NCBI GenBank assembly: GCA_031264885.1
Contig: JAISDM010000298.1
Coordinates: 1-7,534, forward strand
Source: Peptococcaceae bacterium
GTDB lineage: Bacteria > Bacillota > Peptococcia > DRI-13 > UBA5745
Direction: 5' to 3'
DNA length: 7,534 nt
Position 1 is the first letter of the stretch, and every line of letters starts with the position of its first letter. The notes under the pieces are model-generated. The model worked only from the letters and a program-made list of their open reading frames with translations. It did not search any database and had not been told where the DNA came from. Below are positions 1-5,804 of the stretch, piece after piece. A program made the position numbers and the translations under genes.

Positions 1-119
1 ACTCACTCGACCATAAAATAACGAGGGTCAAGGGCTACATGTCGACCCGGCCCTTTGACTTCGGCAGCGGGCACGCCGCCGGGGAAATCGAGGAAGAGAG
101 AGCGGAGAAATTGGGGTGA
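1..119 (+). CDS. C-terminal fragment of an upstream phage gene (probably head/portal region)
   Basis: Only the frame with codons starting at base 3 is open from the window edge; the other two forward frames hit TAA within the first 21 bases. It encodes the last 38 residues, running from SLDHKITRVKGY through STRPFDFGSG to a charged end (EIEEERAEKLG), and stops at TGA 117-119. The tail is hydrophilic, with no membrane segment. Its place just upstream of a scaffold and capsid gene is where siphovirus modules normally carry the portal or the minor head (morphogenesis) protein, so one of those is the likely identity. The fragment itself has no motif I can assign to a family. A strong terminator follows 85 bases after the stop, so this may be the last gene of its transcription unit. 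Confidence 0.6.
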   Translation, partial: SLDHKITRVKGYMSTRPFDFGSGHAAGEIEEERAEKLG

Positions 120-204
120 AATCCAAACGCCCGATAAGCTGAAACGCTAAGCGCCCGGTACATGACATAATCAAAAAGAAGCTGAACGCAACTGACGGTA
201 ATCC

Positions 205-235
205 GGCCCCGGGGTTAAATCCCTGGGGCCTTTTT
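205..235 (+). terminator. Strong intrinsic terminator
   Basis: The arms GGCCCCGGGG (205-214) and CCCTGGGGCC (221-230) form a 10-bp stem with a single G-U wobble, closed by the 6-base loop TTAAAT, and are followed directly by five T residues (231-235). This is a textbook rho-independent terminator for + strand transcription; read on the other strand no T run follows the hairpin. It lies between two + strand phage genes, so it either ends the upstream unit or must be read through or antiterminated to express the structural genes. Confidence 0.88.
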
Positions 236-242
236 ATATACC

Positions 243-269
243 CTCCCGCGAGACGCGGGAGTTAATTTT
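243..269 (+). terminator. Second GC hairpin, possible back-up terminator
   Basis: CTCCCGCG (243-250) and CGCGGGAG (254-261) form a perfect 8-bp stem with an AGA triloop, followed by TTAATTTT (262-269). The T tract is interrupted, so termination would be weaker than at the hairpin 8 bases upstream. It lies 21 bases before the ribosome binding site of the next gene, so it could instead shape the 5' end of that mRNA. Confidence 0.5.
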
Positions 270-282
270 GCGCAAACTGCCG

Positions 283-289
283 AAGGAGG
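283..289 (+). promoter_or_regulatory. Ribosome binding site that fixes a GTG start
   Basis: AAGGAGG lies 8 bases before GTG 298-300. An upstream in-frame TTG at 268 has no site and would place this Shine-Dalgarno sequence inside the coding region, so GTG 298 is the supported start. Confidence 0.8.
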
Positions 290-297
290 CTCAATCC

Positions 298-528
298 GTG
301 AAATTGTTTGATGTATCTGTAAGAAGGCCGCCGCGCATGGACAAGAACAGGGAGGATATTCCTGTCCCCTGGCGGAATGTTATCGTCCTGTCCGAAAGTT
401 TTGAGGACGCCGCCAGAAAGTCTGTCGCGTATTACAACGACATTGACGGGGTAGACGACTATTTCGTGTCCAGCGTCAGCGTGTACGCGAGCACCGATGA
501 AGGAGAGGGCAACGTCCTCCTGGTGTGA
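298..528 (+). CDS. Small hypothetical phage protein (76 aa)
   Basis: I do not recognise this protein. It starts at GTG 298 behind AAGGAGG and stops at TGA 526-528. The sequence alternates predicted strands and one helix: a strand near residues 2-9 (KLFDVSVRR), a strand near 27-33 (NVIVLSES), an amphipathic helix near 34-47 (FEDAARKSVAYYND), then strands near 54-62 and at the C-terminus (NVLLV). That suggests a small compact alpha/beta domain. It is acidic overall and has no signal peptide, membrane segment or cysteine. It lies between a terminator and the scaffold gene, a slot that in siphoviruses often holds a small unknown gene. It could be a minor head factor or an unrelated accessory gene; the sequence does not decide. 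Confidence 0.7.
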   Translation: MKLFDVSVRRPPRMDKNREDIPVPWRNVIVLSESFEDAARKSVAYYNDIDGVDDYFVSSVSVYASTDEGEGNVLLV

Positions 529-588
529 TTTAAGGAAACCGCAAACTACGGCGCCCAGCCGGTTCAGTGGGGGAAGGAGATATGCGAT

Positions 589-1287
589 ATGTTCAAAGAT
601 ATGTCAAGGAAATTCGATTTGCAGTTTTTCGGGGGAGACGGTGCGGCGGATCCGGATGGCGGCGCCGATAAAGGCGCTGACTCTGGCACAGAGAAACCGC
701 CCAAGGGCGACCCGAAGCCCGATGACAAAATTTTCTCACAGGCCTATGTCGACAAGATAATAAAGGACCGCCTGGAGAAAGAGCGCAAGAAGTACGCGGA
801 CTACGAGGACTTGAAGGCCAAAGCGGCCCAACTCAGCGAGATCGAGGCAAAGAAGCTGAAAGACGCCGGGGAGTTTGAAGAGCTGCTCAAACAGGAACGC
901 GCCGCCCACGCCGCTGAACTGGAGAAGCAAAAAGCGGTTCTGGAGGCGCTGGAGGCCGAGAAGAAGGACAAGGAAACTGAGGCGCTGCGGCTGAAAATCG
1001 CCGCCGAGAAAGGGATCCGGCTGGAGCTTGCGGACAGGCTGCGGGGGGATACGGAAGAAGAGATTCGGGCGGACGCGGAGGCGATGTCCGCTTTTTTTGC
1101 GCCCGCGAATCCAGATCCCAGCCAGCAGCAGCCAAAAGACAAAGCCGTAGGGAGCCCCGCGAATCCCCCAGCGTCTAAACCGGGGGCGAAAAAGACGTGG
1201 CGGGAAGAGTATGAGGCCGGCCAGGCGGAGGCGCGCGCAAAGAACGAGGCAGACAGGCAAAAGATGAAGCTGCTGGACCGCTATTAA
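589..1287 (+). CDS. Capsid scaffolding protein, DUF4355-like
   Basis: A 232-residue protein that would guide procapsid assembly and then leave or be degraded. The N-terminus carries FDLQFFGG (residues 9-16), the LQFF motif typical of Bacillota phage scaffold and capsid proteins. A flexible Gly/Asp/Pro linker follows (17-46), then FSQAYVDKIIKDRLEKERKK (49-68), close to the start of the DUF4355/GP20-like scaffold domain. A long Lys/Glu/Ala-rich coiled coil covers about 55-165, including ELADRLRGDTEEE. A Pro/Gln/Ala-rich linker spans 171-200, and a basic helical tail (TWREEYEAG... to KMKLLDRY) is the likely capsid-binding element. The start ATG 589 has AAGGAG at 574-579 with 9 bases spacing; an in-frame ATG at 601 has no site. 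It is followed after 21 bases by the decoration gene and then by the capsid gene, the expected order. Family assignment is from pattern recognition. Confidence 0.85.
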   Translation: MFKDMSRKFDLQFFGGDGAADPDGGADKGADSGTEKPPKGDPKPDDKIFSQAYVDKIIKDRLEKERKKYADYEDLKAKAAQLSEIEAKKLKDAGEFEELLKQERAAHAAELEKQKAVLEALEAEKKDKETEALRLKIAAEKGIRLELADRLRGDTEEEIRADAEAMSAFFAPANPDPSQQQPKDKAVGSPANPPASKPGAKKTWREEYEAGQAEARAKNEADRQKMKLLDRY

Positions 1288-1308
1288 TCGAAAGGAGACG
1301 GGAAAATT

Positions 1309-1977
1309 ATGCCCATAGGAACACCGTTATCAAAGAATGTTGAAGTACAGGGGAAATCATCCGTATTCGACAGCTGGAAACGCCGCTATGTAACCGGAGG
1401 CGTAACGCTGGACCACACCGCCATAGATCTGGACGGGGAGAATCAGCGAGTCATACGAGCCGGGGAGATCGTTGGGCGGATAACCGCCACCGGCCTTTAC
1501 GCGCCGTGGGACAAAGATGCATCCGACGGGCGCGAGGTTGCGCGCGGCGTCGCCGCGCAGGACACTAACTGCACCGGCGGCGACGCCTCTATCGGCATTT
1601 GCGATGTGTGCCGCGTTCACACGGCCAGGATGCCGCGCCAGTTCACCGACGCGGAGTGGGAGGCCATTAACGCGTCCCCCTATGTGGAGATCACGCGCTC
1701 TGACCCGTATGAAGTGCCCGGACCAAAGGTTATAAGCGTCGCCATTGCCCCGCCCGCGCTTGCGCTCTCGGCAGGGGGCAAAGCGCAGCTTACCGCCATA
1801 TTCAATCCGGGCAACACAGTCAATCAAAGCGGAATCTGGGTTTCAAGCAACCCGGCAAAGGCCGCTGTCGATACCGACGGGCTGGTTACGGCCTCAGCGG
1901 CGGGGACAGCGGATATCACGTTTAAGACGCAGGCCGGAGGCGTTGCATCGGCTCCCTGCGCCGTAACCGTATCGTAG
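1309..1977 (+). CDS. Head decoration protein with C-terminal Ig-like (Big_2) domain
   Basis: A 222-residue protein in two parts. Residues 1 to about 137 resemble the lambda gpD-like decoration proteins that trimerise on the capsid surface; visible features are the Gly/Val-rich RAGEIVGRITATGLYAPW stretch (50-67) and the position immediately before the major capsid gene. Residues about 140-222 are a bacterial Ig-like domain of the Big_2 type: VISVAIAPPALALSAGGKAQL, then WVSSNPAKAAVDTDGLVTA, ending CAVTVS. Such domains on capsids are thought to bind surface glycans or mucus; that role is inference here. Cys88, Cys98, Cys101 and His104 form an unusual cluster. The start ATG 1309 has AAAGGAG at 1291-1297 with 11 bases spacing. 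The last 26 bases nearly match the end of the major tail protein gene, which also ends in a Big_2 domain. Confidence 0.82.
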   Translation: MPIGTPLSKNVEVQGKSSVFDSWKRRYVTGGVTLDHTAIDLDGENQRVIRAGEIVGRITATGLYAPWDKDASDGREVARGVAAQDTNCTGGDASIGICDVCRVHTARMPRQFTDAEWEAINASPYVEITRSDPYEVPGPKVISVAIAPPALALSAGGKAQLTAIFNPGNTVNQSGIWVSSNPAKAAVDTDGLVTASAAGTADITFKTQAGGVASAPCAVTVS

Positions 1978-1980
1978 CCG
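1955..1980 (+). repeat. Copy 1 of a 26-base near-repeat at the end of an Ig-domain gene
   Basis: Bases 1955-1980 match 5782-5807 at 23 of 26 positions. The span includes the codons for the final AVTVS residues, the TAG stop and three bases beyond it. All three differences are C/G exchanges at third codon positions. This suggests the two Ig-like domains share recent ancestry or exchange. Confidence 0.65.
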
Positions 1981-2007
1981 GAATAACGGAAGAGGAGGCA
2001 AACCAAT

Positions 2008-3069
2008 ATGCCTGAGTACAACATCGCTACATTGGCTGACGAGATAAAGGCGGTTCTCCAGACGTCAAACACACTTGGATATGTCAGGGAGTCCCGTCCG
2101 AGAAGGCCGATGATTTTTGAGGAACTGTTCCCGATTACCGCCACAGAGGAACTTGACTACAAGTTCTATTTGCAGCAGGGCGGCGAAGATGTGCCGATGG
2201 CGCTCTTTATGTCCTTTGACAGCGAGACGCCGCTCAACGCCTTGCCTGGATTCGGGGAGATGTTCGGAAACCTGGTCAAGGTTGGCTCGAAACTTCCCCT
2301 GGAGGAGAGCGACATAATCCACTACAGCAGGCTCCCTGCCGCCGAAAGGGAAAACTTCGGACTGTCTTTCCGCGCGATGGCCGAAAGGCTTGGCAATGCG
2401 GTGCGCGAATGGCAGGAAGTAATGGCGATGGAAATCATATCCAAGGGGACATTTACACCTATCGAGGGGCAATTGAAGGGATTCGTCGATTTTCGGGTGC
2501 CCGGCGAACAGAATCTGGAGCTTACCGGAGCCGATGTGTGGAGTGACCCGGCATCTAACCCCATCGAGGATTTAAACGAATTCATGGATATCCTCGACCG
2601 CAATAACCGGCTCCCAGCGGGGCAGGCAATAATGTCGGGCAAGGTGTTCGCGGCGCTGAAAAATCACCCCATCATCAGGGCGGCGCTCAGTCCCATAGGA
2701 ACATCTGCGTTCAACGTTACCGACGCGGCGCTGAAAGGATGGTTCAGCGACAATGGCCTTCCTGTCCCGCGCAAGTATGACCGCCCAGCAACCGTTCTAT
2801 TGCCGGATGGCAAGCAGAAAAGATTCAAGCCGTTCCCGGAGGATAAAATAGTGTTTATCCCCGACGAGCCGCTTGGACAGACTCTGGAAGGCCCGACCGT
2901 CGAAGCGGCGCTGAGTCAGGCTACTTTCACTGATTCAGGCAATATCTCCGGCCCGTGGCATTCGGTGGTAGTCGAGGATGACCCGCCGCGCATATATCAG
3001 AAAGTCGTTGCGACGACCTTCATCACCTTCCCGATGAGCCAGCAGATCTTAATCGCGAAAGTTCTGTAG
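2008..3069 (+). CDS. Major capsid protein, lambda gpE (Phage_cap_E) family
   Basis: This 353-residue protein is the main shell subunit, expected to adopt the HK97 fold. Its length fits the Phage_cap_E family (about 340-350 residues). Recognisable features are the N-terminal region with FEELFPITATEELDYKF (37-53), a long helical stretch about 97-145 that fits the spine helix, and a C-terminus ending DPPRIYQKVVATTFITFPMS plus a short hydrophobic tail, closely matching how this family ends. There is no N-terminal delta domain like that of HK97 gp5; a separate scaffold gene upstream serves that role. The start ATG 2008 has AGAGGAGG at 1991-1998 with 9 bases spacing, one of the strongest sites in the window, as expected for the most abundant virion protein. 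The downstream gene begins 10 bases after the TAG stop. Confidence 0.9.
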   Translation: MPEYNIATLADEIKAVLQTSNTLGYVRESRPRRPMIFEELFPITATEELDYKFYLQQGGEDVPMALFMSFDSETPLNALPGFGEMFGNLVKVGSKLPLEESDIIHYSRLPAAERENFGLSFRAMAERLGNAVREWQEVMAMEIISKGTFTPIEGQLKGFVDFRVPGEQNLELTGADVWSDPASNPIEDLNEFMDILDRNNRLPAGQAIMSGKVFAALKNHPIIRAALSPIGTSAFNVTDAALKGWFSDNGLPVPRKYDRPATVLLPDGKQKRFKPFPEDKIVFIPDEPLGQTLEGPTVEAALSQATFTDSGNISGPWHSVVVEDDPPRIYQKVVATTFITFPMSQQILIAKVL

Positions 3070-3079
3070 GGCTGTAAAA

Positions 3080-3397
3080 ATGCCGCTTTACAGAATGACG
3101 AACACAGTGAAGCACGGGGGCCGGTGGTATTACGCCGGTTCCCTGGCTGATCTCGGCGAATGCGCGGGGAAGGCGCTGGCCGGGAAAGGCCTGGCGGTTG
3201 AGATTGAGATGTCCGGCGCTCCAGCCCCGCCCGGTGTATCTGAAAATAAAGAAGAGACGGCGGGTGTACCTGATGGGGCGAATCAGGAGGTTCCTGATGG
3301 TTTTGCGCTCAATCCTCAGATACCGGAGGAAGAGGCCAAGGCTGAGGAAGAGGCCAAGGTTCTTAAAAAAACTTCGTCCCCAGCCCGAAAGAAGTGA
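3080..3397 (+). CDS. Small capsid-associated hypothetical protein with acidic tail
   Basis: A 105-residue protein. Residues 1-43 form a compact domain with the pattern VKHGGRWYYAGSLADL followed by AGKALAGKGLAVEIE. This resembles the small 'lysine-x-x-tyrosine-x-x-glycine' phage proteins (DUF7210-like) often found between capsid and connector genes; their function is unknown. Residues 44-105 are low complexity and probably disordered: Pro/Glu-rich with two VPDG copies, an EEEAKA/EEEAKV duplication, then a basic end (KKTSSPARKK). No good Shine-Dalgarno sequence precedes ATG 3080, and the gap to the capsid stop is only 10 bases, so translation is probably coupled to the capsid gene. The acidic-then-basic tail could contact DNA or partners, but that is a guess. 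Confidence 0.7.
   Translation: MPLYRMTNTVKHGGRWYYAGSLADLGECAGKALAGKGLAVEIEMSGAPAPPGVSENKEETAGVPDGANQEVPDGFALNPQIPEEEAKAEEEAKVLKKTSSPARKK
3326..3361 (+). repeat. 18-base in-frame tandem duplication
   Basis: Two 18-base units (3326-3343 and 3344-3361) differ at one base only, coding EEEAKA then EEEAKV in the disordered tail of the small post-capsid protein. It looks like a recent in-frame tandem duplication. Confidence 0.8.
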
Positions 3398-3403
3398 CCT
3401 GAT

Positions 3404-3778
3404 ATGCCGTCCCCTACTCTAAGCGAGGCCGATGTGTTTCTGTCTATGACGCTGTATGCGGACAAATGGGCGAAAAATACACCGGAAAAGAAACAGCAGG
3501 CTATGAATTCCGCCGCCGCGCTTTTAAGGGCCGTGTATCCCGGTGTGCCGATAATAAACGATTTCGTTTATTATCAGGCCGCCTATATGCTCACAGCGCC
3601 GTATACCGTCGCCTCAAGCCGCATATCAAGCCAGTCTGTCAGCGCATCCGGGGTGTCTCAGTCGTTTGCTTCCGGGCAAAAAATCGAAAAACGCGAACTT
3701 CTGGCGCCGGAGGTGCTGTTCGGCATGGGCGACCCGTCTCAGCAATCCGCTTCGGTATCAGTCGGGGTGATTTACTGA
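3404..3778 (+). CDS. Head-tail connector protein (gp6/gp15-like adaptor)
   Basis: A 124-residue protein in the position of the first neck adaptor, which forms a ring under the portal. Residues 6-65 are mostly helical: a helix near LSEADVFLSMTL, a loop with WAKNTPEKKQ, a helix QQAMNSAAALLRAVYP, then DFVYYQAAYMLTAP. This is the usual helix arrangement of gp6-like connectors. Residues 66-95 are Ser-rich (SSRISSQSVSASGVSQSFAS), and the C-terminus reads LLAPEVLFGMGDPS. ATG 3404 follows the previous stop by 6 bases with only a weak AAAGAAG site, so coupling is likely. The TGA stop overlaps the next start as TGATG. The assignment rests on gene order, size and helix pattern more than on a diagnostic motif. 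Confidence 0.65.
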   Translation: MPSPTLSEADVFLSMTLYADKWAKNTPEKKQQAMNSAAALLRAVYPGVPIINDFVYYQAAYMLTAPYTVASSRISSQSVSASGVSQSFASGQKIEKRELLAPEVLFGMGDPSQQSASVSVGVIY

Positions 3779-4113
3779 TGAGCTTCATAACTGACTGGGC
3801 GCTGAACCAGTCCGCCGAATGGCGCAAAGCGCTTCCGGGCAGGGATAAATGGGGTAACAGCCAGTATGCCGGGCCGTCCGCGGTCCAATGCCGCTTCACC
3901 CCAGGGCGCCAGACGGTACGGGACCTCATGGGGAACGCGGTTCACGCGGATTTCTCAATGCTTGCGGATGAAGAGGTAGAGGCCGGGGACCTCGTTATCT
4001 ACGGCGGCATCACATATAAGGTTACGGGCTACTCGGAGCCTCACTGGGTGGGGGGCGAGTATATAGGGCGTTTTTCGTTCGGTGAAAGACTGGAGGCGGG
4101 GATAGATGATTAA
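3778..4113 (+). CDS. Head-tail adaptor / head closure (stopper) protein
   Basis: A 111-residue protein that would close the filled head and join it to the tail. ATG 3778 overlaps the preceding TGA (TGATG, 3776-3780), with GGGGTGAT about 6 bases upstream; this start gives a normal length for the family, whereas the in-frame upstream extension only overlaps the connector gene. Residues 20-40 (PGRDKWGNSQYAGPSAVQCRF) match the opening 'D-x-W/F-G' plus charged strand common in Minor_capsid_1/head-tail adaptor proteins. EVEAGDLVIYGGITYKVTGYSEP (66-88) matches their beta-strand core, in which the virion protein lists what level the site is 'on' and the value follows. Its stop overlaps the next gene by 8 bases. 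Function is by position and pattern. Confidence 0.72.
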   Translation: MSFITDWALNQSAEWRKALPGRDKWGNSQYAGPSAVQCRFTPGRQTVRDLMGNAVHADFSMLADEEVEAGDLVIYGGITYKVTGYSEPHWVGGEYIGRFSFGERLEAGIDD

Positions 4114-4591
4114 GCGGGCGGTATATAAATCAAACGCGCACAACGTCAACAGGGCCGTTGCCGCCGCCGCGCGCGACGCCGTGTGGCAAGCCGGGCAGAT
4201 GGCGGTAACCCTCGCGATGAAGAATGTCCCGCTTGACACCGGGACGCTGCGCCGTTCCGCCATTGTGACGGAGGAGCTTCCTCCGCTTGAGGAAATATAC
4301 GAAAAGGCGAAGACGGCAAACCAGAATAAAACACCCCTGCCTCCCGTATCACCGGCAAGCGCCCCGCCGGGCGCGGCGCGCGCGTATGTCAGCTATAACA
4401 CGCCATACGCGGCAAGGCTTCATGAAGGCGTGCCTCCATGGACGCCGCGCTCCTGGACGAAGACTCCCGGCGGAAAGGTTGTCCAAAAACCGGCTGTCGG
4501 AGTCCCTAAGTGGCTGGAGTACGTCCTTCCCATTGTAAGGAACAGGATGAGAAGCATAATCGCACGGTCCATGAAGAAAATGGGGGTCTGA
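4106..4591 (+). CDS. HK97 gp10-like / minor capsid 2 family tail completion protein
   Basis: A 161-residue neck/tail completion protein. Diagnostic pieces are PLDTGTLRRS (42-51) and VSYNTPYAARLHEG (95-108), the two hallmark motifs of the HK97 gp10-like group. Between them lies a Pro/Ala-rich insert (about 58-92, with KTPLPPVSPASAPPGAARA) longer than the usual loop. The C-terminal 30 residues form a basic helix (KWLEYVLPIVRNRMRS and on). GGAGG at 4092-4096 lies 9 bases before ATG 4106, inside the end of the stopper gene, and the coding regions overlap by 8 bases, showing a coupled operon. Confidence 0.85.
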   Translation: MIKRAVYKSNAHNVNRAVAAAARDAVWQAGQMAVTLAMKNVPLDTGTLRRSAIVTEELPPLEEIYEKAKTANQNKTPLPPVSPASAPPGAARAYVSYNTPYAARLHEGVPPWTPRSWTKTPGGKVVQKPAVGVPKWLEYVLPIVRNRMRSIIARSMKKMGV

Positions 4592-4597
4592 TATCGC

Positions 4598-4981
4598 GTG
4601 ACGCTCATTGAATCTATCCATAACAAAATAGCCAGCACCCCCGGCACTCCAAGCGGGGGCGTTTTCATTCTGGAGGACGACGACCAGAGACACACCGCGG
4701 TCCTCATTACTCCTACGCAGGGATATTCTGAGACGGACGTGCCTCTGTTTCATGAAAATTTTCAAATCCTGTCCCGCGCGAAACAGTTCACGGAAGCGCA
4801 GGGCCTCGCATGGAAGGTTTACGTGATTGTCAGGGGATATATACCGAAGGACTCCGGCGTTTATCTGTTTGGATTCCCGGATATGACGCAGCCGCCAAGC
4901 TACATCGGCACAGACGACAAGGGCCGCCATGTATTCAGCTTCAACTTCACGTATCCCATAACGCGCTTTGAATATTTATGA
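4598..4981 (+). CDS. Tail terminator protein (Minor_capsid_3-like)
   Basis: A 127-residue protein that would form the ring ending tail tube growth and docking with the neck. Features: an N-terminal helix (LIESIHNKIAS), a strand pair around VFILEDDDQ and HTAVLITPT, a helical segment SRAKQFTEAQGLAWKVYVIV (59-78), then GFPDMTQPPSYIGTDDKGRH followed by FSFNFTYPITRF. The last block is typical of siphovirus tail terminators, where a Gly-Arg-x-x-(Phe)-Ser-Phe-Asn strand ends the protein. GTG 4598 is the only reasonable start, 6 bases after the previous stop and behind GGGGG at 4582-4586. It directly precedes the major tail protein gene, as expected. Confidence 0.8.
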   Translation: MTLIESIHNKIASTPGTPSGGVFILEDDDQRHTAVLITPTQGYSETDVPLFHENFQILSRAKQFTEAQGLAWKVYVIVRGYIPKDSGVYLFGFPDMTQPPSYIGTDDKGRHVFSFNFTYPITRFEYL

Positions 4982-4997
4982 CGGATAAAAACCTAGA

Positions 4998-5003
4998 AAG
5001 GAT
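4998..5003 (+). promoter_or_regulatory. Ribosome binding site that points to a TTG start
   Basis: AAGGAT (within AGAAAGGAT) lies 9 bases before TTG 5013-5015. The in-frame GTG at 5004 abuts the site directly, too close for initiation, so TTG 5013 is the better start of the major tail protein. Confidence 0.7.
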
Positions 5004-5012
5004 GTGGTTCTT

Positions 5013-5804
5013 TTGCCAGCTACTAATCAGGGGAATCTGTCGGAGGTCCGGTATGAAATGTGCTGGGCGTTTGTCGACGGGTATAAATGCGGATGGACGC
5101 AGGGCGGCATAGGAATATCGAGCAGTTCCGAGAGTTCCGGCCTGGAGGTGGACCAGGAAACAGACCCGATAATAACGGTTCAGACCAGCTCCACAACGGA
5201 AATAACCATACCGCTGGCCCAGTGGAACAAACGCAACCTCGAACTGGCGTTCCCTGGGGCGGTATGGCGCGGGAGCGCCGGAAATGAGTACATGGCCGTC
5301 GGGTCTGTCTCCGGGGCTGTCCCGCACACACTCCGCCTTCATCCAAAAGACAAGGATGACGACGATTTCAGCGAGGACTTTTTCTTCCCGAACGTCACGG
5401 TGTCCACCGACTTGGACATCACCATCAATAAGGGCGAGCTTCAGCTTATAAACCTGACGTTTAACGTCGGGCCGGGAACCCCGCCGAACGCCGAGGTAGC
5501 CGGAGAAAAAATGTATTACGGAAACGTTCCGGTTGGCGCGAGGGTTGCCGTTACAGGCGTAACACTGGACAAAGAATCCCTCTCGCTTTTGGTGAACCAG
5601 GAGGCGGGACTCAAAGCGACTGTCGCGCCGGAGAACGCTACAGTTCAGACCCTTACGTGGGCGAGTGAAGATGAAGACGTCGCGATGGTCAGCGCCACCG
5701 AAGAGGGCTGCACCGTATACGCGATTGAGGCGGGCACGACGTCAATTACAGCAACCACGAAGGACGGCGCGTTTACTGGATCCTGCGCGGTAACGGTATC
5801 CTAG
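5013..5804 (+). CDS. Major tail (tube) protein with C-terminal Ig-like (Big_2) domain
   Basis: With the TTG start it is 263 residues and begins MPATNQGNLSEVRYEMCW; an in-frame GTG at 5004 would add three residues but has no usable ribosome site. Residues 1 to about 175 are beta-rich, as expected of a tail tube protein; AVPHTLRLHPKDKDDDDFSE and DLDITINKGELQLINLTF are typical of siphovirus tubes from Bacillota. Residues about 178-263 are a Big_2 Ig-like domain (AVTGVTLDKESLSLLVNQEA, then LTWASEDEDVAMVS, ending CAVTVS). Such domains decorate the tube exterior; a role in weak adhesion is inference. Here the domain is encoded in frame, so every subunit would carry it, unlike phages that add it by frameshift. 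It follows the tail terminator and precedes the chaperones, the standard order. A structured spacer follows the TAG stop directly. Confidence 0.87.
   Translation: MPATNQGNLSEVRYEMCWAFVDGYKCGWTQGGIGISSSSESSGLEVDQETDPIITVQTSSTTEITIPLAQWNKRNLELAFPGAVWRGSAGNEYMAVGSVSGAVPHTLRLHPKDKDDDDFSEDFFFPNVTVSTDLDITINKGELQLINLTFNVGPGTPPNAEVAGEKMYYGNVPVGARVAVTGVTLDKESLSLLVNQEAGLKATVAPENATVQTLTWASEDEDVAMVSATEEGCTVYAIEAGTTSITATTKDGAFTGSCAVTVS

Larger units (their letters stand above)
120..297 (+). other. Non-coding spacer with two hairpins
   Basis: This 178-base stretch between the upstream gene and the small GTG-start gene carries no convincing ORF. It contains an imperfect direct repeat (AAGCTGAAACGC at 136-147 and AAGCTGAACGC at 179-189), a strong intrinsic terminator at 205-235, a second GC hairpin at 243-261, and the ribosome binding site at 283-289 for the next gene. 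I see no well-matched sigma-70 promoter: CATAAT at 166-171 has no -35 partner. The segment 120-235 could be a 3' UTR or a small RNA ending in the terminator. No known RNA family is recognisable. Confidence 0.6.

Noticed and set aside
166..171. CATAAT as a promoter -10 element in the leader
   Set aside because: No -35 hexamer at suitable spacing, and it lies upstream of the strong terminator.
211..224. T-arm-like GGGGTTAAATCCC suggesting a tRNA
   Set aside because: The loop is one base short of the tRNA T-loop pattern and there is no acceptor stem or anticodon arm; it is the loop of the terminator.
497..760. Forward open frame overlapping the end of the small gene and the start of the scaffold
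   Set aside because: No ribosome site at its start, Arg/Ser-rich composition, and it overlaps two better supported genes.
736..1260. Long antisense open frame (174 codons) opposite the scaffold gene, with further antisense frames at 801-1142 and 887-1135
   Set aside because: It arises from the Ala/Glu/Lys-rich codons of the coiled-coil scaffold; the translation is low-complexity Leu/Arg/Phe-rich, has no ribosome site and no family likeness.
3365..3371. Run of seven A in the post-capsid gene as a frameshift site
   Set aside because: The codons CTT AAA AAA ACT do not fit the -1 heptamer rule, and the alternative frames end within a few codons without a meaningful extension.
3466..3777. Upstream in-frame extension of the stopper gene to ATG 3466
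   Set aside because: The extension lies wholly inside the connector gene in another frame, is Arg-rich, and has no ribosome site; ATG 3778 at the TGATG overlap gives normal family length.
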